This document shows positions 15,179-23,918 of a stretch of 28,133 nt of DNA, in pieces (position 1 is the stretch's first letter; each line of letters starts with the position of its first letter). Position numbers and translations under genes: made by a program. The notes under the pieces are model-generated. The model did no database searches. It was given only the letters and a program-made list of their open reading frames with translations, and was not told the origin of the DNA. This DNA comes from JAIRVZ01 sp031553755 (GTDB taxonomy: Bacteria; Bacteroidota; Bacteroidia; Bacteroidales; Azobacteroidaceae): assembly GCA_031553755.1 (NCBI GenBank), contig JAVBKZ010000019.1, positions 1 to 28,133 of the forward strand. Direction: 5' to 3'.

Positions 15179-16192
15179 TTACCTCGTAGATTCTCTGATA
15201 ACCAATTTAGTTTTGACAACTTTACTTAAAATTCCATCTTTATTTTCGTTATTTTTTAGTCTGTTGATAAGTAAACGGGCGGCAGTAGATCCTATCTCGA
15301 AACCTCTTTGGTCTACCGAAGTGAGTGTAGGGGAAGTGAATTGGGAAAGATAACTGTTGGTAAATCCGCAAACGGAAATTTCATCAGGGATTTTGTATCC
15401 GGATGAATTCAGGATGTTAATGCAAGTGGCTGCCACTTCATCGTTTACCGTAAAAAAAGCGTCGATTTTATCATGCGATTGAAGTATTTTCGGAACAATT
15501 TCCAATGCCAGTTCTTTTGTATCGCATATAGTCATGATACTTTTATCAACCGGAATCCTGTGTTTGCGTAAAGCGTCTTCATATCCCATTCTCCGGTTAT
15601 TTGATATCGCTAATATGGGATTGCAACCAAGAAACGCGATCCGTTTGCAACCCGTATTAATGAGGTGTTCCACGGCATTGAAAGCCCCGGTATAATCGTC
15701 TACTACCACTTTGTCGGTGTTAATTCCGGTACAAATACGGTCGAAAAAAACAATAGGAATATCATTGTCGATAATTTCCTGAAAATGATCGAATTGTGTA
15801 GTTTTTTTAGAAACCGAAGCCAATACTCCGCAAACTTGAGCGGAAAGTAGAGTTTCCGTACAAATAATTTCCCTTTCGTAATCTTCATTCGATTGACAAA
15901 AAAGAACCTTATATTCTTCTTTTTCAGCCTCTTTTTCAATACCCGACAAAACGGAAGAAAAAAAATAATGTACGATTTCGGGAATAATAACACCAATTGT
16001 GTTATTTTTTTGCATACGTAGGCCTAAAGCTAAAATATTAGGCTTATATTTGTGTTTTTCAGCGTATTCACATACAAGTTCTTTTGTTCCCGTACTAATC
16101 TCCGGATGATCTTTTAAAGATCTGGAAACTGTTGATATTGAGATTTTTAACGCTTTAGCAATGTCCTTTAGAGTTATATGTTTTTTTTCCAT
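15179..16192 (-). CDS. LacI family transcriptional regulator of the glucan locus
   Basis: A 337-aa LacI/GalR-type regulator, normal length. The helix-turn-helix is ITLKDIAKALKISISTVSRS (6-25), followed by the hinge region (about 47-62, with KPNILALGLR) and a periplasmic-binding-protein-like ligand domain (about 62-330, with TIGVIIPEIVHYFFSSVLSG and DEISVCGFTNSYLSQFTSPT). It is divergent from susC across 226 bp. That gap holds a perfect 20-bp palindrome with the CG-centred core GCAAACGTTTGC expected for this family, and a close copy stands before the GH13 gene. I infer that it senses a sugar from starch or glycogen breakdown and controls both units. Whether it activates or represses is open; the operator position is compatible with activation. 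Confidence 0.92.
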   Translation of the reverse strand: MEKKHITLKDIAKALKISISTVSRSLKDHPEISTGTKELVCEYAEKHKYKPNILALGLRMQKNNTIGVIIPEIVHYFFSSVLSGIEKEAEKEEYKVLFCQSNEDYEREIICTETLLSAQVCGVLASVSKKTTQFDHFQEIIDNDIPIVFFDRICTGINTDKVVVDDYTGAFNAVEHLINTGCKRIAFLGCNPILAISNNRRMGYEDALRKHRIPVDKSIMTICDTKELALEIVPKILQSHDKIDAFFTVNDEVAATCINILNSSGYKIPDEISVCGFTNSYLSQFTSPTLTSVDQRGFEIGSTAARLLINRLKNNENKDGILSKVVKTKLVIRESTR

Positions 16193-16290
16193 GAATTAGA
16201 AGTTGTTGTTAAAACAAGTGAAATAAATTATAAAAATAAAACCAAATTAAGGTAATATTTGTTTAATTTGATAAAAATAATATCTATAGA

Positions 16291-16310
16291 TTATGCAAAC
16301 GTTTGCATAA
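16291..16310. promoter_or_regulatory. LacI operator 1, perfect 20-bp palindrome upstream of susC
   Basis: TTATGCAAACGTTTGCATAA is its own reverse complement and carries the CG-centred core typical of LacI-family operators. Its centre is 61.5 bp upstream of the first base of the susC -7 element (16362). It lies 99 bp from the lacI start, so it could also affect lacI. Confidence 0.85.
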
Positions 16311-16338
16311 GAAAGAATATAAAAAAAATAAATCAAAG

Positions 16339-16369
16339 TTGTATAAAATGAAACGTTTCTATACGTTTG
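16339..16369 (+). promoter_or_regulatory. susC promoter, -33 TTG and -7 TACGTTTG
   Basis: TTG at 16339-16341 and TACGTTTG at 16362-16369 are 20 bp apart, a textbook Bacteroidetes arrangement. The -7 element contains ACGTTTG, an operator half-site extended to ACGTTTGC, so promoter and possible regulator contact overlap. The leader to the ATG is about 45 bases. Confidence 0.75.
16350..16359. promoter_or_regulatory. Secondary operator-like palindrome between -33 and -7 of susC
   Basis: GAAACGTTTC is a perfect 10-bp palindrome sharing the AAACGTTT core with operator 1. The two centres are 54 bp apart, about five helical turns. A half-site (ACGTTTGC, 16363-16370) follows. It could allow looping or direct repression, although it lacks the outer GC bases of the strong sites. 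Confidence 0.5.
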
Positions 16370-16418
16370 CAACATGATTAAAAAGCAATTTTATTATTAA
16401 TCTTAAATAATTTTACAA

Positions 16419-19400
16419 ATGAAGAGAGAAATTTCTACTCCTTTTAAAAAAGGTTTCTCTACCTTACTTATCGGTCTTCTTTTTTCTTTTTCTGTTTATG
16501 CGCAAGATATAACAGTAAAAGGCCGTGTGACTGATGCCAAGAATGGAGAAGCGATTATTGGCGCGAGTGTATCCATAAAAGGAACGACTCAAGGTACAAT
16601 CACAGACGTTGATGGTAATTTCCAATTGAAGGCATCATCAAATTCTGTTTTGCAAATTACTTATCTTGGTTACAAATCTAAGGAAGTTAAAGCCGCTCCG
16701 AATTTGTCGGTTGTATTGACCGAAGATGCAATTTTATTGAACGAAGTGGTGGCTATTGGGTATGGATCTGTAAAAAAGGATGATGCTACAGGTTCTGTTG
16801 TCGCTATTAAGCCTGACGAAATGAATAGGGGTTTAATAACGAGCCCTCAGGATTTATTAGCAGGTAAGATTGCCGGAGTTTCCGTTATTTCCAATAGTGG
16901 ACAGCCGGGAGCTGCGTCTGTTATTCGTATACGTGGAGGTTCTTCACTTTCGGCGAGTAATGATCCGCTTATTGTCATAGATGGAGTAATTATGGACAAT
17001 AAAATTATGGATGGAGCAACAAATCCTCTGAATACTGTCAATCCGAATGATATAGAAACTTTCACTGTTTTAAAAGACGCTTCTGCTACAGCCATTTACG
17101 GTTCCAGAGCCTCCAATGGAGTTATTTTGATTACTACAAAAAAAGGTGTTGAAGGAAAACCTGTTCGTGTAACTTACGATGGTAATTTTTCTATAGGAAC
17201 AAAAAGAAATCAGATTGATGTATTGTCAGCTAATGAATTCAGAAATTATGTAAACAAAAATTATGCAGATAGGCCTGATGTGATTGGATTATTAGGAAAT
17301 GACAACACAGATTGGCAAGATGAAATTTACCGCACAGTTTACAACACCGATCAAAATGTAAGTGTTTTTGGAGCCATTAAAGACTTTCTTCCTTATCGTG
17401 CTTCCATTGGATATACCAAGCAAGATGGTATTTTGAAAACTACCTATATGGACAGAACTACCGCAAGTATTTCTTTAACTCCATCTTTCTTTGATAAACA
17501 TTTGAATTTCAATATCAATGGAAAATATGTCAACATTAAAAACCGTTTTGCAGATGGTGGAGCGATTGGTTCTGCAGCTTCATTCGATCCGACACAACCT
17601 GTAAAAAACGGCAGTATGTGGGGAGGATATTATACATGGACAGGCCCGACAGGCAATTTAATATCTGTGGCAGGAAAGAACCCCATGGCAATGCTTGCTA
17701 TGAGAGACGATAATTCTACAGTCGATAATTTCATTGGGAATATCCAGGTTGATTACAAATTGCATTTTTTCCCCGACTTGAAATTGAATCTCAATTTGGG
17801 AATGAATAAAGCAAATACAGACGGAACAAATTATAATGATCCTTACAGGCCTAATAATTATAGTGTAAATGATAATTTGAGTGGTTCCAGACGTATTTAT
17901 GAAGCTCACATGGATAATAAATTCTTGGATTTTTATGCTCAATATGTGAAAGATGTTGAAAGCATTAAGAGTACATTTGACTTGATGCTTGGTTATTCTT
18001 GGCAACACAATGAAAACGATGATAAAGGAGATACATATTATGTTTCGAAAATAGATAAATCGAATTTAGCAAGTACGGGTTCTCCGAGTGATAATTTTAC
18101 TGAATATTATCTACTTTCATATTTTGGACGTTTTAACTATGCGTTTGATAATAAATATTTGATGACATTTACATTGAGAGACGATGCTTCTTCTCGTTTT
18201 TCTCCGGATAATAGATGGGCGTTATTTCCTTCGTTAGCGTTGGGATGGAAAATCAATGATGAATCATTCCTTAAAGATGCAAATGCTTTGTCGAACTTGA
18301 AATTGCGTTTAGGTTGGGGTATAACCGGACAGCAAGATATTTCATCCGGAGATTATCCATACATTGGTTCATACCAATATGGTCGCGGATTAGCTTGGTT
18401 TCCCATGGGAAAGGATGAGAATGGAAATCCTATTTGGGTGAATTTGTTAAGACCTAATGGTTATAATCCTGATATTAAATGGGAAACAACTACTACATGG
18501 AATGTAGGACTCGATTACGGGTTCTTGAATAATAGGATCAATGGAGCAATTGACCTTTATTTGAGGAAAACAGATAATTTGATAAACAGGGAAACAAAAG
18601 TGGTTTCAGGTACAAATTTCGCGGAATTGATAGCTGCGAATGTAGGTAGCTTAGAAAATAAAGGTATTGAGTTCTCCATAAATTCAACTCCTGTAGTTAC
18701 AAAAGATTTTAGTTGGGATTTAGATTTTAATATAGCCTATAATAAATCTGAAATTACAAAATTAACCCGGTATGAGGATCCCAGCTTTGTGGGTGAAACA
18801 TTCGGGAGTACCGGAGGCGATGGTGCTGAAACGTGTAAAATATATTCTGTAGGTCAAGTTCCTGGTACTTATTATGTTTATGAACAAATATATGATCAGA
18901 AAGGAAAACCAATCGAAGGAGCTTATGTAGACCGGGATAAAAACGGTATTATTGATGAACATGATAAGTATTTTTACAAAAAACCTTCTGCGGATGTATT
19001 AATGGGATTCAATACAAAAATTACTTATAAAGCTTGGGATTTCGGATTTAACGGACGAGCCAGTATTGGTAATTATAATTACAATGCTATGGCTGCCAAT
19101 TCAGCTTCTCTTGATGGTGTACTATATGGAAACGGAAGTGATATGTTTTTGAGTAATATCAGAAAATCAGCATTGGAAACGAATTTCAGAAACAAACAAA
19201 CCTTATCTGATTATTATATTCAAAATGCTTCTTTCCTTAAAATAGATAATATTACGTTAGGGTATTCCTTTGAAAATCTTTTCAAAGCTAAATTAAAAGG
19301 ACGGGTTTATACCGCTGTCCAAAATCCTATTGTAATCACTAAATATAGCGGTTTAGATCCGGAAGTTACAGCCGGAGGAAACGATGCAGGAATAGATAAT

Positions 19401-19454
19401 AATATCTATCCCAGACCAATAACTTTTATTGTCGGATTAAATCTAAACTTTTAA
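16419..19454 (+). CDS. susC: SusC-like TonB-dependent outer-membrane transporter
   Basis: Imports oligosaccharides across the outer membrane using TonB energy, paired with SusD. At 1011 aa it is full length for the family. Residues 1 to about 28 are a signal peptide (LLFSFSVYAQD). A carboxypeptidase-regulatory-like domain follows (about 31-105, ITVKGRVTDAKNGEAIIGAS). LNEVVAIGYGSVKKDD (108-122) leads into the plug domain (about 120-240, with GSRASNGVILITTKKG), and the rest is a 22-strand-type barrel ending in FIVGLNLNF. susD follows 13 bp after the stop. The promoter and operators lie directly upstream. The glucan substrate is inferred from the SusE/SusF-like and GH13 neighbours, since SusC itself does not reveal it. 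Confidence 0.95.
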   Translation: MKREISTPFKKGFSTLLIGLLFSFSVYAQDITVKGRVTDAKNGEAIIGASVSIKGTTQGTITDVDGNFQLKASSNSVLQITYLGYKSKEVKAAPNLSVVLTEDAILLNEVVAIGYGSVKKDDATGSVVAIKPDEMNRGLITSPQDLLAGKIAGVSVISNSGQPGAASVIRIRGGSSLSASNDPLIVIDGVIMDNKIMDGATNPLNTVNPNDIETFTVLKDASATAIYGSRASNGVILITTKKGVEGKPVRVTYDGNFSIGTKRNQIDVLSANEFRNYVNKNYADRPDVIGLLGNDNTDWQDEIYRTVYNTDQNVSVFGAIKDFLPYRASIGYTKQDGILKTTYMDRTTASISLTPSFFDKHLNFNINGKYVNIKNRFADGGAIGSAASFDPTQPVKNGSMWGGYYTWTGPTGNLISVAGKNPMAMLAMRDDNSTVDNFIGNIQVDYKLHFFPDLKLNLNLGMNKANTDGTNYNDPYRPNNYSVNDNLSGSRRIYEAHMDNKFLDFYAQYVKDVESIKSTFDLMLGYSWQHNENDDKGDTYYVSKIDKSNLASTGSPSDNFTEYYLLSYFGRFNYAFDNKYLMTFTLRDDASSRFSPDNRWALFPSLALGWKINDESFLKDANALSNLKLRLGWGITGQQDISSGDYPYIGSYQYGRGLAWFPMGKDENGNPIWVNLLRPNGYNPDIKWETTTTWNVGLDYGFLNNRINGAIDLYLRKTDNLINRETKVVSGTNFAELIAANVGSLENKGIEFSINSTPVVTKDFSWDLDFNIAYNKSEITKLTRYEDPSFVGETFGSTGGDGAETCKIYSVGQVPGTYYVYEQIYDQKGKPIEGAYVDRDKNGIIDEHDKYFYKKPSADVLMGFNTKITYKAWDFGFNGRASIGNYNYNAMAANSASLDGVLYGNGSDMFLSNIRKSALETNFRNKQTLSDYYIQNASFLKIDNITLGYSFENLFKAKLKGRVYTAVQNPIVITKYSGLDPEVTAGGNDAGIDNNIYPRPITFIVGLNLNF

Positions 19455-19467
19455 AAACAAAATTCTT

Positions 19468-21027
19468 ATGAAAAATATAAAAACAATATTTGGAATTTTC
19501 CTGACTTTGTCATTGGTGGGCTTTTTTTCATCTTGTACGGATGATTTAAATACAGTACCCCAAAGTGAAAATACGGAGATGACTCCTTATTTAAAACCGG
19601 AAGCCTATCCTCAATTGGTTGCTAAAATATATGCGGGATTTTGTAGAATAGGGAATACCGGACCTGATCAGGACAGAGATATTAGCGAAGGCGATGGTAG
19701 TGAATCCAGTTTTATCCGTAGTTATTTTAATATGCAGGAATTGGTAGCAGACCAAGTTAAATCAGCTTGGAACGATGAACCTCCTCTCTATTATTCCAAA
19801 ACAATCATTCAACCCGGAAATCGCTATGCTTATAATGTCTATCAACGTTGTATGCTTACGATTGCTTTTGCTAACGATTTTCTAAGAAATACTGAAAGTC
19901 CTAAAGTGCATGTTGATAATTTAGACCGTTATCGGGCCGAAGTTCGAGGATTACGTGCGATGAATTATTACTTTTTGATGGATTTGTTTGGAAATCCCGG
20001 ATGGATTGACGAAACAAAACCAATGGATGGTTCATATCTGCCGCAACAATTAGGACGTGAAAACCTGTTTAACTGGATTGAAGCAGAATTTAAAGATGTT
20101 ATCGCATCCGGTAAATTATTGAATCATTCGCAACAAAGTTATGGATTATTTACAAATCAGGCTGCTCAAGCCATGTTGGCCAAGATGTATTTAAATTCAC
20201 TTGTTTATACAGGAAAAGAAAGATGGGCAGATTGTATTACTTACAGCGATGAAATTATCAATTATAACCAATCGTTACTGAAATTGGAAGATAATTATCA
20301 GAATTTATTTTGTGCCGATAATGATTTATCAACAGAAATCATATTTACACTTCCTTACGACAGGGCTAACGCGCAAGATTGGGGAGGAACTAAATTCATT
20401 ATGGGAGCATTCTCTTCTTCTGATATGTTTGATTTTGTGTTTTTAGAAGGAGCGGATTGGCAAGGATACAGAGCAACTCCTGAATTAGTTGATTTGTTTA
20501 ATCCTTCTGATAAAAGAGCTTTATTCTTTACAACCGGACGCACAAAGGAAATGACAGATATTAAAAATTTTACAAATGGTTATTCCGTAGTTAAGTTTAC
20601 AAATAAAGGAAAAGACGGATCCACAGCAAAAGGAGTAAGCCAATTTCCCGATACAGACTATCCTTTGATTCGTTTGGCTGAAATTTACTTGACAAAAGCG
20701 GAAGCCCAATTCCGTTCAAATGCCGGAGATAAAGGCCTCGCTGCTTATAACATCGTGCATGCCCATCCCAGAACCGGCATCGCTGCTGCTACAAATATCG
20801 TAGAAAGTGATATCTTGGCAGAAAGAGGACGTGAACTATATCTGGAATGTCAAAGAAGAACAGATTTGATTCGTTTTGGAAAGTTTACAACCGGTTACAA
20901 CTGGAGTTGGAAAGGAGATATTTTAACAGGGAAAGATGTTCCTTCTTATTATAATGTTTTCCCACTTGATCCGTCAACTTTATCTACTAATCCGGAGTTG
21001 AAACAAAATCCGGAATATGAAAAGTAA
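19468..21027 (+). CDS. susD: SusD-like glucan-binding lipoprotein
   Basis: A surface lipoprotein that lids the SusC barrel and captures glycan. The 519-aa protein starts with a lipoprotein signal and has the lipid-receiving C23 in VGFFSSCTDDLN. The acidic residues after the cysteine resemble the surface-export signal of Bacteroidetes lipoproteins. The alpha-helical TPR-like framework is visible in RYRAEVRGLRAMNYYFLMDLFGN and in LIRLAEIYLTKAEAQ. The C-terminal ERGRELYLECQRRTDLIRFG is a RagB/SusD family signature. It is co-directional with susC (13-bp gap) and is followed by susE 31 bp after its stop. Confidence 0.95.
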   Translation: MKNIKTIFGIFLTLSLVGFFSSCTDDLNTVPQSENTEMTPYLKPEAYPQLVAKIYAGFCRIGNTGPDQDRDISEGDGSESSFIRSYFNMQELVADQVKSAWNDEPPLYYSKTIIQPGNRYAYNVYQRCMLTIAFANDFLRNTESPKVHVDNLDRYRAEVRGLRAMNYYFLMDLFGNPGWIDETKPMDGSYLPQQLGRENLFNWIEAEFKDVIASGKLLNHSQQSYGLFTNQAAQAMLAKMYLNSLVYTGKERWADCITYSDEIINYNQSLLKLEDNYQNLFCADNDLSTEIIFTLPYDRANAQDWGGTKFIMGAFSSSDMFDFVFLEGADWQGYRATPELVDLFNPSDKRALFFTTGRTKEMTDIKNFTNGYSVVKFTNKGKDGSTAKGVSQFPDTDYPLIRLAEIYLTKAEAQFRSNAGDKGLAAYNIVHAHPRTGIAAATNIVESDILAERGRELYLECQRRTDLIRFGKFTTGYNWSWKGDILTGKDVPSYYNVFPLDPSTLSTNPELKQNPEYEK

Positions 21028-21058
21028 ACAAAGTCTAATCAACATAAATGAACACAAT

Positions 21059-22195
21059 ATGAAAATAAATAAGATATTTTTATCATTGCTTCTGGTAATA
21101 GCGTTAGCGGCTTGTGAAGCGGATAATGAACCTGTTTATACAGGAGGACATTCTGTAGTACAAATTCCAACTTCTCAAGAATATGTGTTGAAGGGCGCTA
21201 ATTCAAAATCGGAAGTTTTCGAACTACAATGGACAACCGCTGGTCAAAATATAGGAATTCCCAAATATTTTCTTCAGGTAGATAAAAAAGGAAATGGATT
21301 TATAAACGCTCAGGATGTAGCATCTTCCGACTCAACAAAAATGTCGGTTCTTACTGAAGCGTTGAATTCCGCCATTGTTACAGGTTTGAAAACAGAGCCA
21401 ATGGCAACAGCCGAATATGATTTCCGGATTATTACCAAAATGGGAAGTAAATACATGGAAGAAACGGCTTCTGATGTTTTTACTTTGACCATTACAACTT
21501 ATACAACAGGAGTTTCTATCACTCCGTGGTTTATTATCGGATTGGCTGACGGCGCATGGAAAAATGAATCGGCCGCTATTGGAAGTTCACTTATTCCGCT
21601 TTATGCCGATAATAGTAATGGATTTGACGGAAACGGAAATGGAACCTTTATTTATATGGGATATTTCGAAACGTCCAAAGGATTTAAAATAGTTGATAAT
21701 GGTTATAATTGGACAAACCAATGGGGACAAGGCGCTTCTTTTGGTGAATTTGTTTACCAGGATGGAGGTTCCGGTAATATTACTGTTCCGGCTGATGGTT
21801 ATTACAAAATAACGTTGAATACACAAGCCAATACATTAAGTATTGTGGCAACAACTCCTCCTGCAACAATTACAGATTATTCTCTTATTGAGTTAATCGG
21901 AGCATTCGATGATTGGCCGGGAGAAGGAAGTCCTGCGGAAACAATGGTTAATGTGCCGAATAATACCCATATTTGGTATGTAAAAGATGTAAATATTACA
22001 GATCCGGCTAATGTTGAGAGTGCCGGAGAAGTTAAATTCAGGGCGAACAACGCGTGGTCTGTTTCTTGGGGTGGAAAATATTTTCCGTATGGATTGTCAG
22101 ATACAGGAGATAATCTTGCTCCCGATAAACCGGGTAATTACACTGTATTTTTCTATGACCTTACAGGTAATTATGTTTTCTTAAGTCAAGAATAA
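21059..22195 (+). CDS. susE: SusE-like starch-binding outer-membrane lipoprotein
   Basis: A 378-aa protein if started at the ATG at 21059 (MKINKIFLS). The longer frame from 21017 would overlap susD and push the signal peptide away from the N-terminus. The lipobox is LAACEADNE with lipid-receiving C19. An N-terminal SusE Ig-like domain (about 25-130, with YVLKGANSKSEVFELQWTT) is followed by two carbohydrate-binding-like modules: one starting near ITPWFIIGLADGAWKNE and one near SLIELIGAFDDWPGEGSP. B. thetaiotaomicron SusE likewise has one N-terminal domain and two starch-binding modules in about 387 aa. It would hold starch near the SusCD complex. A hairpin lies in the 81-bp gap before the next gene. 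Confidence 0.85.
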   Translation: MKINKIFLSLLLVIALAACEADNEPVYTGGHSVVQIPTSQEYVLKGANSKSEVFELQWTTAGQNIGIPKYFLQVDKKGNGFINAQDVASSDSTKMSVLTEALNSAIVTGLKTEPMATAEYDFRIITKMGSKYMEETASDVFTLTITTYTTGVSITPWFIIGLADGAWKNESAAIGSSLIPLYADNSNGFDGNGNGTFIYMGYFETSKGFKIVDNGYNWTNQWGQGASFGEFVYQDGGSGNITVPADGYYKITLNTQANTLSIVATTPPATITDYSLIELIGAFDDWPGEGSPAETMVNVPNNTHIWYVKDVNITDPANVESAGEVKFRANNAWSVSWGGKYFPYGLSDTGDNLAPDKPGNYTVFFYDLTGNYVFLSQE

Positions 22196-22211
22196 AGTTG
22201 TGATATGAAAA

Positions 22212-22248
22212 TTCTTCACGGAAATAGTAAAAACTTTTCCGTGAAGAA
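22212..22248. promoter_or_regulatory. 13-bp hairpin between susE and susF
   Basis: TTCTTCACGGAAA (22212-22224) pairs perfectly with TTTCCGTGAAGAA (22236-22248) around an 11-base loop. In the sense direction it is followed by A-rich rather than U-rich sequence, so it is not a standard terminator. An mRNA-stability or attenuation element within the operon fits better. Confidence 0.6.
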
Positions 22249-22276
22249 AAAATAAAATAATTAAAACAATAACACC

Positions 22277-23641
22277 ATGAAGTTAAAATATTTATTACCC
22301 GTAGCGTTGTTCGCTTTTGCTTTTGCTGCATGTGAAGACGATACAAACATAACTCCTGATCCGATGGCACAGTCAACGGTTTTGGACATGCCGGAACAGG
22401 AAACTTATATTTTGGATAAAGATCAGGAGATCGCCTTTACATTATCGTGGACACCGAATGCTCCTGATTTAGCTAATCCTTCTTATGTTGTTGAAATGGA
22501 TTCAACAGGACATAATTTTTCTAAAGCTGTTATTTTAGGTACGTCAGACACAACAAAGTTATCTGTTAAAACGGCTGATTTGCAGAAAATACTCAGGGAT
22601 AGTTATGGATTAAATGAACTCAATTCAACAAAATTTGACATCAGGGTTACTACCATGTATGGTGTCAACAGAATACCATCAAGTGTATCTAATCCCATTT
22701 CATTAACTTTAGTTCCTCATTCCGAATTACCGGTTCATCTTTATGCCGTAGGTTCTTTCAATAATTGGGATGTCGCTAATGCTCTTGAATTTACAAAAAT
22801 ATCAGATGGAGTGTTTGAAATAACAATCAACTTAAATCCGGATGATGAATACAAATTTGTTCAGGTAAGACAATGGGATGCGATGCAAGATTTCTCTCCA
22901 TCAACTTCAACATTGGATGAAATAGGTACGATTAACAAGGGAGGTAATTCTCCAAAATTTACAGGTGAAGCCGGAGCGTATAAAATTAAAGCTGATTTTA
23001 ATACGATGAAGACTGTTATTACCTATGGAAATATTGAACCTCTGTACATCATAGGATCAGTTTTGGAAAAAGGTTGGGATAACAGTAGCCTAAAAGGATT
23101 GATGTATCGTGACAGCAATGAACCGGCTGTCGGTCAATATACTTATACCGGATATTTCAATGCCGGAGAATTCAAAATAATAAGTGGAAAGGATATTGGT
23201 ACATGGGATAATCTTTATGGAAATGGTGGTGATGGCAAACTAAGTCAGGATGGAGGCAACTTAAGTGTTTCGACAGCTGGTTATTATACGCTTGATGTTA
23301 ATATTAAAGCCATGACATATTCAATCACACCTTACGATGCGTCAGCGGCACAGGCATATACCCTGATATCGCTTACCGGAAAATTTGCAAATGATTGGAA
23401 AGATGATGCGGATTTGGGTTATGAATGGATGGAAGATACGCATAACTGGATAGCGGATGTGGAAATAACTCCGGGAGAAGTAAAATATCGTCTTGACCAC
23501 GATTGGACGACTTCTTGGGGAGGACCTAATGCCGGTTACGGAAAGTCAAATAACGATAATATCTCGATTGACGTTGCTGGAACGTATACCGTTAAATTCA
23601 ATGATTTGACAAAGCATTATATCATCATTGAAAAGAAATAA
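22277..23641 (+). CDS. susF: SusF-like starch-binding outer-membrane lipoprotein
   Basis: A 454-aa lipoprotein paralogous to the preceding gene. The signal peptide ends FAFAACEDDTN with lipid-receiving C19, and the acidic residues after it suit surface export. An N-terminal Ig-like domain (about 30-145, with QEIAFTLSWTPNAPD) is followed by three binding-like modules, one more than in the upstream protein. They start at VHLYAVGSFNNWDVAN (about 153), LYIIGSVLEKGWDNSS (about 255) and YTLISLTGKFANDWKDD (about 360). The Sus prototype shows the same difference: SusE has two modules and SusF has three. It probably closes the susCDEF transcript, since a palindromic element and then a new promoter follow. 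Its role is glucan retention at the surface, not catalysis. Confidence 0.85.
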   Translation: MKLKYLLPVALFAFAFAACEDDTNITPDPMAQSTVLDMPEQETYILDKDQEIAFTLSWTPNAPDLANPSYVVEMDSTGHNFSKAVILGTSDTTKLSVKTADLQKILRDSYGLNELNSTKFDIRVTTMYGVNRIPSSVSNPISLTLVPHSELPVHLYAVGSFNNWDVANALEFTKISDGVFEITINLNPDDEYKFVQVRQWDAMQDFSPSTSTLDEIGTINKGGNSPKFTGEAGAYKIKADFNTMKTVITYGNIEPLYIIGSVLEKGWDNSSLKGLMYRDSNEPAVGQYTYTGYFNAGEFKIISGKDIGTWDNLYGNGGDGKLSQDGGNLSVSTAGYYTLDVNIKAMTYSITPYDASAAQAYTLISLTGKFANDWKDDADLGYEWMEDTHNWIADVEITPGEVKYRLDHDWTTSWGGPNAGYGKSNNDNISIDVAGTYTVKFNDLTKHYIIIEKK

Positions 23642-23657
23642 TAATATAAATTAAATC

Positions 23658-23779
23658 AAGAAGTTGTCTAAAAAGTCTGTTAAGAACATTTGTCATTGCG
23701 GACTTGATCCGCAATCTACTGCGATTATCAGGAGATCCTGAATCAAGTTCAGGATGACATCCTTTTTAGACAACTTCTT
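23658..23779. repeat. Palindromic MITE-like element with 18-bp inverted ends
   Basis: The ends AAGAAGTTGTCTAAAAAG (23658-23675) and CTTTTTAGACAACTTCTT (23762-23779) are perfect inverted repeats. Inside are TGTCAT/ATGACA (23691-23696/23754-23759) and two strong hairpins: ATTGCGGA/TCCGCAAT (23695-23702/23708-23715) and ATCCTGAA/TTCAGGAT (23735-23742/23748-23755), each with a 5-base loop. The core resembles dispersed 'CATTGCGGACTTGATCCGC' type repeats seen across many bacterial genomes. It has no coding capacity, so any mobility would need help in trans. It separates susF from the GH13 promoter and could end the susCDEF transcript. Confidence 0.8.
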
Positions 23780-23803
23780 TTCAAACTCAAAAACACACAT
23801 TTT

Positions 23804-23817
23804 CGCAAACGTTTGCG
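23804..23817. promoter_or_regulatory. LacI operator upstream of the GH13 gene
   Basis: CGCAAACGTTTGCG is a perfect 14-bp palindrome with the same GCAAACGTTTGC core as operator 1 before susC. Its centre is 62.5 bp upstream of the -7 element at 23873, nearly the same spacing as at susC. This links the two units to one regulator. Confidence 0.85.
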
Positions 23818-23872
23818 TGAATAAGTATATCGAAAACCTTAACTTTTAACATGTTTCTTCTCTTTCCGTTCG

Positions 23873-23880
23873 TAAATTTG
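23873..23880 (+). promoter_or_regulatory. -7 element for the GH13 gene
   Basis: TAAATTTG matches TAnnTTTG and lies 38 bp before the ATG at 23919. No good -33 TTTG is present at 19-21 bp upstream. A weak -33 would fit a promoter that needs an activator bound at the upstream operator. Confidence 0.6.
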
Positions 23881-23918
23881 TGTCGATTAAGTTTTTAAAA
23901 ATTAAATAATTATATACA

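Noticed and set aside
21017..21058. Upstream ATG start for susE
   Set aside because: It would overlap susD and place 14 polar residues ahead of a perfect lipoprotein signal; the ATG at 21059 fits better.
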